Of a DNA stretch of 21,425 nucleotides, positions 1-7,357 are shown in pieces; the first letter of the stretch is position 1; each line of letters opens with the position of its first letter. This stretch comes from Chitinophaga pinensis (GTDB lineage Bacteria; Bacteroidota; Bacteroidia; UKL13-3), in assembly GCA_945875195.1 (NCBI GenBank), contig CAMCJW010000011.1:1-21425 (forward strand), written 5' to 3'. Below the pieces are notes generated by a model. The model saw only the letters and a list, made by a program, of their open reading frames with translations, ran no database searches and was not told the origin of the DNA. A program made the translations under genes and the position numbers.

Positions 1-1594
1 GATTGTCTTGATGAAAGGTTTGTTGCAGTATTTCGCCGCAATCTTTTTCTGTTAATGGTTCTAAATGAATATGTGTTTGTAAAGATTTAGATTCAACTTC
101 AATTTCTTTACAGGCCAACCAAAAAGGAGTAGTTTCGTTTATCTCATTATGGCGGTAGGCAGCCACTATCATTAAATGCGTTACATTTGGTTCAGTAAAA
201 ATACTTTGCAATAATTTAATAGATGCCTCATCTGCCCACTGCCAATCGTCAATAAAAATTAACAATGGATGTGATGCTGTTGCCAGGGCATTTAAAAACA
301 AATTAATGGCGTATAAAAATCGATTTTGCTGCTCAACCCCACCAAGATCTGGCAATACAGGTTGCTCACCAATTACCTTTTCCCATTTTTGCGAATAGCG
401 CGTAATAATGGCTCCTAAACCCTCCATCGCCTGCAGAATTTCAGCTCTTCTATAGCTTAATATTTCGGGTGTTTCACTCAATAAATTATCTGCTAATTGA
501 TCAATAGCAGCCTTCCAAGCAGAGTATGGAATATTTCTATTTAAGGCCTCAAATTTTCCCTGAATAAAATGTCCCCTATTGGCTGTAATTGGCTTAAGAG
601 TTTCTCTAATCAATGTGCTTTTTCCAATGCCACTCAAACCGCTAACGCGCACTAGTTTTTTGGCGCCATGAACGGTGGCTGAAAAGTTTTGAAAAAGCAT
701 TTCTAACTCCTTCTCTCGACCTACCATTTTTTGAGAAACATATAATCGAACAGGCACATCATGCTCACCCATTCTAAATTCTGCTTCTTTGCCATTTTCC
801 CATAACATTTTGCAATGATCCAAATCGCTCAAAATACCTATACCAGATTGATAACGATCTTCTGGGTTCTTATTGATTAATTTATCTATAAAATATGAAA
901 CATATTTGGGAATAGCAGGATTTAGTTCATGTAATAAAGGCGCATTTTTGGCTAAATGACAATGCATTAATTCTAATGCATCCTGGCCAGAAAACGGACA
1001 TTTGCCAAGAATCATTTCATAAAATGTGATACCCATAGAGTAATAATCGCTGCGGTAATCCAATGAGCGATTCATTCTGCCTGTTTGCTCGGGCGAAATA
1101 TAAAAGAAATGACCAACAAACCTGCTCCCGTTGCTAGCAGCTTCGTTAACAGATTGAAGTTTTGTTCCCGAATCAAAATCAATAATTTTTAAGTCGAGGC
1201 TATCCTCATTCACAATGATGTTGAGTGGCGTAATGTCTTTGTGAATAATGGACAATTCGTGAATTTTATTCAGCGCCAATACAATCTTTTTTGCATACTC
1301 AAAAAACAAAGCCAAGCCTTGCTTTTCTTTACTTATAAAGTGTTTTAAGGTAACACCTTCATAATATGGCCTAAATAAAGATTGGGTCAAATCATGGTGA
1401 ACCAATGAGGAAATATTGAACTCTTTATACAGTTCAAATTCATTCAATATATGAGAGAAATCGCGTGAATTGGAAGTTTTGAGTATGAAGTTTTCGGCAG
1501 AATTTTTCTGCTTACATTTATACACTACAGAGCTTTCACTCTCGTGTAGCTTCTCTTCCAATATCAAATCTGCAAAGTCAACATTTATTTTCAT
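1..1594 (-). CDS. Serine/threonine protein kinase-AAA ATPase, C-terminal part beyond window
   Basis: This is an open frame from the ATG at 1594 to the left edge, about 531 residues without a stop. An N-terminal protein-kinase domain (about residues 8-260) shows Lys39 in FILK, the catalytic loop HKDITPLN (118-125, Asp120 and Asn125) and DFD (139-141) in place of DFG. After VGRE (291-294) comes an AAA/NTPase module with Walker A GLSGIGKST (319-327) and Walker B LLIFIDD (444-450). This order matches the large HstK-like proteins that continue into TPR-like, GAF and histidine-kinase domains; those domains would lie outside the window, so a histidine kinase end is inference. The start overlaps the stop of the upstream carotenoid-oxygenase gene (ATGA, 1594-1591), implying co-transcription and translational coupling. 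It probably acts as a cytoplasmic sensor or signal-transduction protein. The ligand is unknown. Kinase and ATPase assignments are firm; the overall role is not. Confidence 0.85.
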   Translation of the reverse strand, partial: MKINVDFADLILEEKLHESESSVVYKCKQKNSAENFILKTSNSRDFSHILNEFELYKEFNISSLVHHDLTQSLFRPYYEGVTLKHFISKEKQGLALFFEYAKKIVLALNKIHELSIIHKDITPLNIIVNEDSLDLKIIDFDSGTKLQSVNEAASNGSRFVGHFFYISPEQTGRMNRSLDYRSDYYSMGITFYEMILGKCPFSGQDALELMHCHLAKNAPLLHELNPAIPKYVSYFIDKLINKNPEDRYQSGIGILSDLDHCKMLWENGKEAEFRMGEHDVPVRLYVSQKMVGREKELEMLFQNFSATVHGAKKLVRVSGLSGIGKSTLIRETLKPITANRGHFIQGKFEALNRNIPYSAWKAAIDQLADNLLSETPEILSYRRAEILQAMEGLGAIITRYSQKWEKVIGEQPVLPDLGGVEQQNRFLYAINLFLNALATASHPLLIFIDDWQWADEASIKLLQSIFTEPNVTHLMIVAAYRHNEINETTPFWLACKEIEVESKSLQTHIHLEPLTEKDCGEILQQTFHQDN

Positions 1595-3777
1595 TTCTGC
1601 TTAAAATATGGGTAAACATAAACCGATACAAAAGGCTTAATCAAAAGACGAACAAAAAAATTGAGCTTGCTAATTACTTGGTTATAGTCTGTTTTAATAT
1701 TTACTAAATAGGGCAAGGTGTTTGGCAGAGCCTTTGGCACCCAAGAAGAATGCAGGGTAAAACAAAATTCTAAACCCGGCATATACAATTTTGTAATTGG
1801 CCCAGCTTTTAAATGATTGGCATCAAAAATCCAAAACTCACCCCTGTAAACATACGAACCGTCTGCTTGTAAAGTACCACTTTGAACACTACTAAAAATA
1901 TAACCATCTAATTGCGGATCTATACCCAAAGTTGCAACAGGCTTAGGCACAAATTGTACACTGCGAATATAAGTATTAGGTTCAAACTGATAATAATTCT
2001 CAATTTTCATGCTATTAGTATCTAACTGCATTAAGCCAAATGGCACGCCAGTTTTGGTATGTGCAATTACTTCCTCCAAAGAAATAAGCCTATCACTCAC
2101 ATCCTTGTACAAATCATAAATAAATTGCGATAGCATTTCTTCATCTAACCCATTGGTAACAAAAAACAATTTATTCACTTCGTTCACACGCGTGTCTGCA
2201 GAAATCATATCGCGGTAAGTATACAGGCCAATGCTCCATGTATTTGGACCAACATCTGCCGCACCGGGATTTCCAGGTTCAGCAACACAAGCACTTTCTT
2301 CTTCCACAATACTTAAGGTATTCACATCAATTACCCATTTACCAAACCTATTTATATCCATGCTACCAATGGCAAACAAACTCATCAAATCTGGATTTAT
2401 ACCTGCTTGGTTGGTATATTGCGTATCGTAGCTGCGCAACCATTCTGCCACACAACTGGCATTGTTGTGCACCGCAAAAATCTTTATTTTACCATTGGGG
2501 TTGGCAAAATTGCAAGAGTAATGTATGGTTTCTAAAGGGATTGGATTGTTTATGGCATAGGCTACAGCATCGCCGCCACCAGCAGTTAGCTCGCTGCGTT
2601 TTACAATATAAACATCTGTGTAAGGTAACGCAGGATTACTCAATAAAGCCCTTATAGCCCTATCTATATTTTCGTCCTCTGGAAATGGGTTATTCACCAA
2701 TAAGTCTATGGAGAATTTAAACGAGCAATCGGTAAGTACAATATAATCTTCTGTTATGCCTGTTTGGTGCATACATTCCTTTATCTGCAATAAATTACCA
2801 TATTGGTCCTTCAAATTCCACTTTTCAATGAGCTTGTCGCCCTTCCAACGCATCAGCATAACGGTAACGCCTCCTGTATCGCTTGTCTCAACCGAGATTG
2901 GTTCAGACCGCTTTGCCTTTTCTGGTTCAATAGATTTCTTCAAATCTTTAAAAAACAATTCTAAGCTTGAACGTCTGTCATCTATGTGCATATCGGCCGA
3001 CATTCCTTTTAAGTGCTCAGTTAATTTGGCCTTAAACAATTTCTTGTTTTTGCGTAAATACCTATGGGTTTGTGCATTGGCAACCTGACTGGTTTTTTCT
3101 TTGGTATAGTTTACGGTAAAGAGCTCTTGTGTTTTGGGGTCAAAAGAAGGATGAGCAGTACTTTGAACCAAGTTGAATGTCCATGGAACCATGGCCGGGG
3201 TGCCCGCTAACCATTCATTTGAAAACCCTACAGGTGTTATCAAATCAAGACTTATTGGGTCAACCAAAAACGGGCGGCCCACATCGTAAGTAGCTAATAT
3301 GGAGGTATTGTTTGAACCAAATTTTACCGGAATGGGGGCAGTATTGAGTTCATTGCGCGCACCCAATAGTATTGACAAACGTGTTATGCCAAAATTTTTA
3401 AACCCAAAAAACTTATTCAACCAAGTGCCTTTTCGGGTATTATAATCGGCCCAATAACAGGGCGTTTTCATGAGACAACTTTTTAATGATATTGGCTTAT
3501 TACCATCAAAGGCAATCTTCAGCATCATGCCATCGCCATTCATTATAGGACTGGCATACTCGCTATTATTGCTTCCATCTGCATTTTTTTGAGGAAAGGG
3601 CAATCCTCCAGAATTTACACTTCCAACCGGATAGCTGATATAAACAACGCCATTTAAATCTGCAGGAATTTCTCCAGCTAATGTTGTTAAATTACCTGTT
3701 AATTCTGCCCTATTGGTGTTCAATAAGCCTTTGGTTACAGGGTTAGCAATAGGTGCATTTTTGTTAAAATGAAACAT
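1591..3777 (-). CDS. Carotenoid oxygenase (RPE65/CCD) family protein
   Basis: The 728-residue product resembles the carotenoid cleavage dioxygenase family, whose members use a non-haem Fe(II) held by four histidines to cleave conjugated double bonds of carotenoids, apocarotenoids or stilbenes. Family-like segments are the N-terminal GEIPADLNGVVYISYP, NGDGMMLKIAF (80-90), AHPSFDP (H209), CMHQTGITEDYIVLTD (H337 with the ITED acidic residue), FAVHNNAS (H437) and FTLHSSW (H676). These are my candidates for the four iron ligands; the third could also be H419. The protein is much longer than the usual roughly 480-550 residues, with extra lysine-rich sequence around 225-300. No signal peptide is visible, so it is probably cytoplasmic or membrane-associated; the tail is hydrophobic and aromatic. 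It is the first gene of a two-gene operon with the kinase downstream. Substrate is unknown. No clear promoter was found in the 134 bp upstream. Confidence 0.85.
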   Translation of the reverse strand: MFHFNKNAPIANPVTKGLLNTNRAELTGNLTTLAGEIPADLNGVVYISYPVGSVNSGGLPFPQKNADGSNNSEYASPIMNGDGMMLKIAFDGNKPISLKSCLMKTPCYWADYNTRKGTWLNKFFGFKNFGITRLSILLGARNELNTAPIPVKFGSNNTSILATYDVGRPFLVDPISLDLITPVGFSNEWLAGTPAMVPWTFNLVQSTAHPSFDPKTQELFTVNYTKEKTSQVANAQTHRYLRKNKKLFKAKLTEHLKGMSADMHIDDRRSSLELFFKDLKKSIEPEKAKRSEPISVETSDTGGVTVMLMRWKGDKLIEKWNLKDQYGNLLQIKECMHQTGITEDYIVLTDCSFKFSIDLLVNNPFPEDENIDRAIRALLSNPALPYTDVYIVKRSELTAGGGDAVAYAINNPIPLETIHYSCNFANPNGKIKIFAVHNNASCVAEWLRSYDTQYTNQAGINPDLMSLFAIGSMDINRFGKWVIDVNTLSIVEEESACVAEPGNPGAADVGPNTWSIGLYTYRDMISADTRVNEVNKLFFVTNGLDEEMLSQFIYDLYKDVSDRLISLEEVIAHTKTGVPFGLMQLDTNSMKIENYYQFEPNTYIRSVQFVPKPVATLGIDPQLDGYIFSSVQSGTLQADGSYVYRGEFWIFDANHLKAGPITKLYMPGLEFCFTLHSSWVPKALPNTLPYLVNIKTDYNQVISKLNFFVRLLIKPFVSVYVYPYFKQK

Positions 3778-3888
3778 ATAGATTTACTTTAATAATAGAA
3801 ACTACACCAAAGCAATTTAGTAAAAATCAATTAAAATACTACCAAAATTTAGTTATCTATAATATAGCAAATGCCACCATAGGCTTAA

Positions 3889-3906
3889 TTGCCACAAAGG
3901 TGGCAA
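3889..3906 (-). terminator. Possible terminator hairpin after ppa
   Basis: A 7-bp stem (TTGCCAC / GTGGCAA) with a 4-nt loop lies 5 bp past the ppa stop codon. On the plus strand it is followed by a run of A; in the ppa transcript the U-run therefore precedes the stem rather than following it, so this is not a textbook intrinsic terminator. It separates ppa from the carotenoid-oxygenase operon. Confidence 0.4.
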
Positions 3907-3911
3907 AAAAA

Positions 3912-4457
3912 CTATCCTACAAATTTCTCTTGATAAAGTTTAAAGGCATCATTGAGGATTTGGATGGCCATGTCTTTGCCCAAGAAATCTTCTACCACTA
4001 CTGTTTTCTTTTCTAGCTTTTTATAATCTTCAAAGAAGCTGCGCATTTCGGAGATAAAGTGTGCGGGCAGTTCGCTGATATCATTTACATGACTCACACT
4101 TGGATCGCCTGCTGCTACGGCAATAATCTTGTCATCGGCTTCGCCATTGTCTAACATGCGCATCACGCCTATTACCTTTGCTGGCACTATACACAAAGGC
4201 ACCACATCTACTTGCGAAAACACCAAAATATCCAATGGGTCTTTGTCATCGCAATAGCTTTGTGGAATAAAACCATAATTGGCCGGATAATAAACAGATG
4301 AATACAAAACCCTATCAAGGCGCAACAAACCGCTTTCTTTATCCAATTCATATTTGGCCCTGCTGCCTTTAGGAATTTCTATGATTCCATTTACAATATT
4401 CGGCAAATCATTGCCAGGTGAAACATGGTGCCAAGGGTTAAAACTGTTGCTCATCAT
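3912..4457 (-). CDS. ppa: Inorganic pyrophosphatase, family I
   Basis: The 181-residue protein is a soluble family I inorganic pyrophosphatase, hydrolysing pyrophosphate to phosphate and so pulling biosynthetic reactions forward in the cytoplasm. It shows EIPKGSRAKYE (27-37), YYPANYGFIPQ (56-66), and the metal-binding signature DDKDPLDILV (70-79; Asp71, Asp73 and Asp76 in the family pattern), followed by MLDNGEADDKI with Asp103 and Asp108. Length is normal for the bacterial enzyme. Translation may start at the first or second of two adjacent ATG codons (4457 or 4454). It stands alone, with a promoter-like TACCTTCG just upstream and a hairpin downstream. The family assignment is secure. Confidence 0.97.
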   Translation of the reverse strand: MMSNSFNPWHHVSPGNDLPNIVNGIIEIPKGSRAKYELDKESGLLRLDRVLYSSVYYPANYGFIPQSYCDDKDPLDILVFSQVDVVPLCIVPAKVIGVMRMLDNGEADDKIIAVAAGDPSVSHVNDISELPAHFISEMRSFFEDYKKLEKKTVVVEDFLGKDMAIQILNDAFKLYQEKFVG

Positions 4458-4474
4458 TAAACTAATTTATACAG

Positions 4475-4482
4475 CGAAGGTA
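4475..4482 (-). promoter_or_regulatory. Possible -7 element for ppa
   Basis: The minus strand reads TACCTTCG here, 7 of 8 matches to the Bacteroidota -7 consensus TAnnTTTG. It sits 17 bp upstream of the ppa start. No well-spaced TTTG -33 element was found (a TTTG lies only 15 bp further upstream), so this is a weak call. Confidence 0.35.
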
Positions 4483-4653
4483 GTAAAAACTGCGCATCAA
4501 AATATTAATAAATAAACATCAATTAAGCACCAATGAATAAGCCAATCATATTGCTTTCAATATTTACATCACACAAACTCACTCCCCAAAAATCTCCCTC
4601 AACTCCTCACTACCACTAATCTCCAACATTGATTTAGGTTGGGTAGGTATCCA

Positions 4654-4742
4654 TTCGGTTTGAACCAAAAACGCTAGCTGCTCAAAGCTCCTAAGGCTCA
4701 AAACCACGGTGGGTGATGAGGTGGGTGCAGGAGGATTGGAAT
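4654..4742 (-). repeat. Repeat copy 1: degenerate HNH 3' end plus palindrome
   Basis: This is an 89-bp block matching 5454-5542 without gaps, with about 10 differences; its last 62 bp also match 6230-6291, the 3' end of the downstream HNH gene, with about 8 differences. Read on the minus strand in the HNH frame it gives ITHRGFEP, then an amber codon, then EL and the same TGA, compared with IAHRGFEPWEL in the intact gene. It is therefore a decayed copy of an HNH gene terminus. Its distal edge carries the palindrome-like TTCGGTTTGAACCAAA (4654-4669). A 61-codon minus-strand ORF (4579-4764) crosses it in another frame and is probably a by-product. Otherwise I see no gene in 4458-4796. Confidence 0.75.
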
Positions 4743-4796
4743 TTACTACTAAACTATTTGACATAATAACCTGTTTTTAAAGACAAAAATATTTAC

Positions 4797-4804
4797 TAGT
4801 TTTG
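4797..4804 (+). promoter_or_regulatory. -7 promoter element for antitoxin gene
   Basis: TAGTTTTG matches TAnnTTTG exactly and ends 4 nt before the ATG at 4809. With a normal Bacteroidota start distance, transcription would begin at or next to the ATG, giving a leaderless or nearly leaderless message. If translation instead begins at the second Met (4830), the leader would be about 20 nt. No clear -33 TTTG is present. Confidence 0.5.
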
Positions 4805-4808
4805 TAAT

Positions 4809-5012
4809 ATGACAAACACCTCATTGAAAATGGAAATCAACACATTGCCCAAAGCTTTGCGAGATGAGGTTTCAGATTTTGTAGCCTTCCTTAAAAAGAA
4901 ATCAAAATCAAAACCAACACTCAAGACTCGTGAATATGGTTTTGCTAAAGGCAAAATAAAATTATCTAAGGATTTTGATGAACCGTTAGATGATTTTAAA
5001 AATTATATGTGA
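4809..5012 (+). CDS. DUF2281/VapB-like antitoxin
   Basis: This 67-residue protein has the pattern of DUF2281-type antitoxins: a short N-terminal helix-forming segment LPKALRDEVSDFVAFLKKK, then a basic linker and a C-terminal acidic/aromatic tail (FAKGKIKLSKDFDEPLDDFKNYM). The tail, with its GKIKLSKDFDEPLDDF motif, is the part expected to bind and block a PIN-domain toxin. Translation may start at Met1 or Met8 (4830); the promoter position allows either. Its stop codon shares one base with the start of the toxin gene (TGATG, 5010-5014), the usual translationally coupled layout for antitoxin-toxin pairs. The partner is interrupted (see next entry), so the antitoxin may now act alone or be a remnant. 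Family identification is from sequence pattern only. Confidence 0.8.
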   Translation: MTNTSLKMEINTLPKALRDEVSDFVAFLKKKSKSKPTLKTREYGFAKGKIKLSKDFDEPLDDFKNYM

Positions 5013-5398
5013 TGGCTTTTTTATTAGACTCCCATGTATTTTTGTGGTTTGTGGCAGGAGATATACAGCTACCAACCTCTGTAAAAGACAAAATCGAAAA
5101 CTTAAATCAATCTTGTTTTCTAAGTGCAGCAAGCCTATAGGAAATCACAATAAAGCATCAACTAGGTAAACTTGAATTAGAAATCTCCCTTCTTGAACTA
5201 TTTGATTTTGCCGATAGAAACCAAATAGAAATTATACCAATTACTTACGATCACTTAATTGCCCTTTCCAAATTACCTAATCATCACAGTGATCCTTTCG
5301 ACCGCTTGATTATATCACAGGCCATTGCCGAAAATCTTGTAATTATTACACGCGACAAATTATTCAAAAAATATAAAGTTAAGCAGCAATGGGAGTAG
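5012..5398 (+). pseudogene. PIN-domain (VapC-like) toxin with in-frame amber stop
   Basis: A 129-codon frame starts at the ATG overlapping the antitoxin stop and ends at TAG 5396-5398, but codon 43 is TAG (5138-5140). The interrupted site reads SAASL-stop-EITIKHQLGKLEL, where PIN toxins of this family typically have SAASLWEIAIK; one change from TGG (Trp) to TAG explains it. All other features are intact: N-terminal LLDSH with Asp6, Glu44 directly after the stop, HHSDPFDRLI with Asp94 and Asp97, and TRD with Asp115. These acidic residues form the Mg-dependent RNase site in VapC proteins. As read, only the first 42 residues would be made, without most of the active site. The lack of any other damage suggests a recent mutation, stop readthrough, or a sequencing error. 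Confidence 0.85.
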
Positions 5399-5453
5399 TT
5401 TAAGTCACCTATTCCGTTTTCAACCATGCCTCTTTCAAAAAAAAACTTATATT

Positions 5454-5542
5454 TTCGGTTCGAACCAAAAACGCTTGCTGCTCAAAGCTCCCAAGGCTCA
5501 AAACTGCGGTGGGTGATGAGGAAGTGGGAGGAGGATTGGAAT
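5454..5542 (-). repeat. Repeat copy 2: HNH 3' end plus palindrome
   Basis: This is the second 89-bp copy of the block at 4654-4742. On the minus strand, in the HNH frame, it reads VALFRFQSSSHFLITHRSF and then EPWEL followed by TGA, clearly homologous to the C-terminus of the intact HNH protein (TALTQLQSTCSHLIAHRGF then EPWEL). No start codon or HNH core is attached, so it is a gene-end fragment. Its edge has TTCGGTTCGAACCAAA (5454-5469). The rest of the 190 bp between the toxin remnant and the lipoprotein gene holds nothing else I can identify. Confidence 0.75.
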
Positions 5543-5590
5543 CGGAAGAGGGCTACTAAGAATTAGGTTTATTTCAATTGAATAAACAAT

Positions 5591-6172
5591 CTAAGGCATT
5601 AAATAACTAAAGTGCAAATCACCATAATCCTGACCTGGATACTTCATATGCCAACAATAAACAGCCTGATTATCTTTACTTGTTAAACGTTGATATAAAG
5701 TTTCAAATGAATCATCCATAAAATAAAGGGAAATCTCAGCAAATTCTTTATCAGTTCCAGCATTTCTCAGCGTAAATCTAGGAGATTTCAAATCTTCCAC
5801 TTTCTTAACAAAAAATAAATTTGCCTTTGTTAATGTTTTACAAGAACTAGGTGAAGGTTTACCTGAGCAAATGATATATCTATTGGCACTATTAGCACCA
5901 TCGGTATTTTTATAATTATCATAAAATACCCCAAAAGATTTTATCTCTAATATTTGTTTTGTATCATTTGAGCAAGGGTTACTTCCTGTTGGACTGATTC
6001 CCAAATCACGTAATTTTATTAAACTATCAATTGGAAGATAGGCATTGGAGTCATTTGTCCATACCCCACTTTCAAAATTTTCTGATCCTTCGTTGTTCAA
6101 TTTAACCTCATTCTTACATGAAGCCATTAAACAAATAATTGCAATTACTGGTATATATAAAATGTGTTTCAT
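5591..6172 (-). CDS. Hypothetical lipoprotein
   Basis: The 193-residue product begins with a short lipoprotein signal peptide (MKHILYIPVIAIICLMASC, lipobox LMASC with Cys19), so it should be exported and lipid-anchored, probably on the cell envelope. The mature part is polar, with four cysteines besides the lipobox one (in the segments NPCSND, IICSGK, SSCKT and VYCWH), which could form disulphides. I recognise no domain. It sits between repeat copies 2 and 3, i.e. inside one of the cassettes bracketed by HNH 3' ends, and is transcribed in the same direction as the HNH genes but behind its own promoter. An immunity or surface role would be speculation. Confidence 0.7.
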   Translation of the reverse strand: MKHILYIPVIAIICLMASCKNEVKLNNEGSENFESGVWTNDSNAYLPIDSLIKLRDLGISPTGSNPCSNDTKQILEIKSFGVFYDNYKNTDGANSANRYIICSGKPSPSSCKTLTKANLFFVKKVEDLKSPRFTLRNAGTDKEFAEISLYFMDDSFETLYQRLTSKDNQAVYCWHMKYPGQDYGDLHFSYLMP

Positions 6173-6176
6173 CTTT

Positions 6177-6184
6177 CAAAACTA
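6177..6184 (-). promoter_or_regulatory. -7 promoter element for lipoprotein gene
   Basis: The minus strand reads TAGTTTTG, an exact TAnnTTTG, ending 4 nt before the ATG at 6172. This is the same box and the same spacing as at the antitoxin gene (4797-4804), again predicting a leaderless or near-leaderless transcript. No convincing -33 TTTG is present at normal spacing. Confidence 0.5.
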
Positions 6185-6229
6185 ACAAAAAAACTAAACT
6201 TTTTAAAATTTATGGTGAATGCCAATTTT

Positions 6230-6291
6230 CTCAAAGCTCCCATGGCTCAAAGCCGCGGTGGGCGATGAGGTGGGAGCAGGTGGATTGGAGT
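6230..6291 (-). repeat. Repeat copy 3: intact HNH gene 3' end
   Basis: This is the 62-bp segment shared with copies 1 and 2. Here it is the genuine 3' end of the HNH gene, encoding QSTCSHLIAHRGFEPWEL and the TGA. Similarity to the other copies stops right after the TGA, since this copy lacks the 27-bp extension with the GGTTYRAACC palindrome. Confidence 0.75.
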
Positions 6292-7343
6292 TGGGTGAGG
6301 GCGGTTTGTTGCCAGTTTTTATCTTGGTTTGACCCGAGAAGTGTTACTTTAATTTCGCGATTGAATCGAAGGTTCTGATTATGGTTCATTAAATCCCAAT
6401 AATGAAAAATGAGCTCTTTACTTTTTATTAGTTGCTCTGGAGTAGGTATCTTATCTCGCTTTCTATTATTGATTGCGGCTTTTGCTGGAAGTAAATTCCA
6501 TAAATCATTATTTTTCCAAACAGAGAAAGGAATTACATGATCTACATCAAAAATTTGAATTGGCAGATTCGACCATACACATCTCACCTCGCCTTCTTTC
6601 TGTAATATTTGATTATACATATTCTTCGACTCATTCACATCCCTAGTTGTAATTGGACTTCTAAGAATTTCATGAATAGCCTTCTCAACTTTTACATCAC
6701 CCTTTGATGCATTGGATGAAAACTCAGCCCATTTAAAAAGAATGGAATCATTGCCTCCTATAAAGCTACCTAAGAGCTTAAAAGCATCATAATAATCTAC
6801 TGGTATTGAAAAAGAGCCACAAGAGTTTAAAAGATATTCAAAATCAACTTCCTTTGCTTTCCCGATTGGAGGTTGCGGCCTTACTTTAAATATTGAATCA
6901 TATTCTCCACTTAACGAACTACCAATGTAATGCATTGGATTCTTTACAATAGTTTGTTTTAATTTCCTTACAAGGGAAATAAAATCATTTTGAATATCAT
7001 TTGGAATTCCCTTACTTTTTAAATCGTTATAAAAAGCAGAAAAACCACCTCGCGTTTTGTAATAATTAATAACAATTTCAAATTCAACCAAAAAAGCCAG
7101 TTGTGTATTTGCCCCAATCTGCGGAATAAGAACTTCCGATTCAAGTATCGGATAATAATAAAGCATCCATTTCTCAACCAACAATCCAGTTAAAAAATGT
7201 ACCCTACCCTCTTTAAAACTAATAAAAGGGGAATTATCTTGAATGATATCAATAACCCCGCGCAACAATGCAAATTTATACGTGGTGGTTTTACTTTCAC
7301 GCTCAATAATTCTGCTAATGTTTTGGAAGGTTTGGGGGTTCAT
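6231..7343 (-). CDS. HNH endonuclease domain protein, last gene of R-M operon
   Basis: The 370-residue protein has an HNH nuclease motif near its C-terminus: CVWSN (255-259), then FDVDHVIPFSVWKNNDLWNLLP (265-286, with the Asp268-His269 pair and Asn283) and INNRKRDKIP (291-300). These are the metal-binding and catalytic parts of the beta-beta-alpha-metal fold, so it probably cuts DNA. The N-terminal 240 residues are helical-looking and not recognised; they may recognise DNA or regulate the nuclease. It starts 14 bp after the stop of the neighbouring HNH gene, suggesting the same transcript. The C-terminal HRGFEPWEL is repeated in decayed form at two sites further downstream. It may be a restriction nuclease, a nicking accessory or a type IV-like enzyme; the sequence does not decide. 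Confidence 0.8.
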   Translation of the reverse strand: MNPQTFQNISRIIERESKTTTYKFALLRGVIDIIQDNSPFISFKEGRVHFLTGLLVEKWMLYYYPILESEVLIPQIGANTQLAFLVEFEIVINYYKTRGGFSAFYNDLKSKGIPNDIQNDFISLVRKLKQTIVKNPMHYIGSSLSGEYDSIFKVRPQPPIGKAKEVDFEYLLNSCGSFSIPVDYYDAFKLLGSFIGGNDSILFKWAEFSSNASKGDVKVEKAIHEILRSPITTRDVNESKNMYNQILQKEGEVRCVWSNLPIQIFDVDHVIPFSVWKNNDLWNLLPAKAAINNRKRDKIPTPEQLIKSKELIFHYWDLMNHNQNLRFNREIKVTLLGSNQDKNWQQTALTQLQSTCSHLIAHRGFEPWEL

Positions 7344-7357
7344 TACAAAATTTTGTT

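Noticed and set aside
2231..3088. Plus-strand ORFs opposite the carotenoid-oxygenase gene
   Set aside because: They are antisense shadows of a clear family gene, with no recognisable domain.
4579..4764. 61-codon minus-strand ORF with a PPAPTSSPT stretch
   Set aside because: Its middle is the HNH 3'-end repeat read in another frame; the second copy lacks a start and has stops upstream, so the reading frame is probably accidental.
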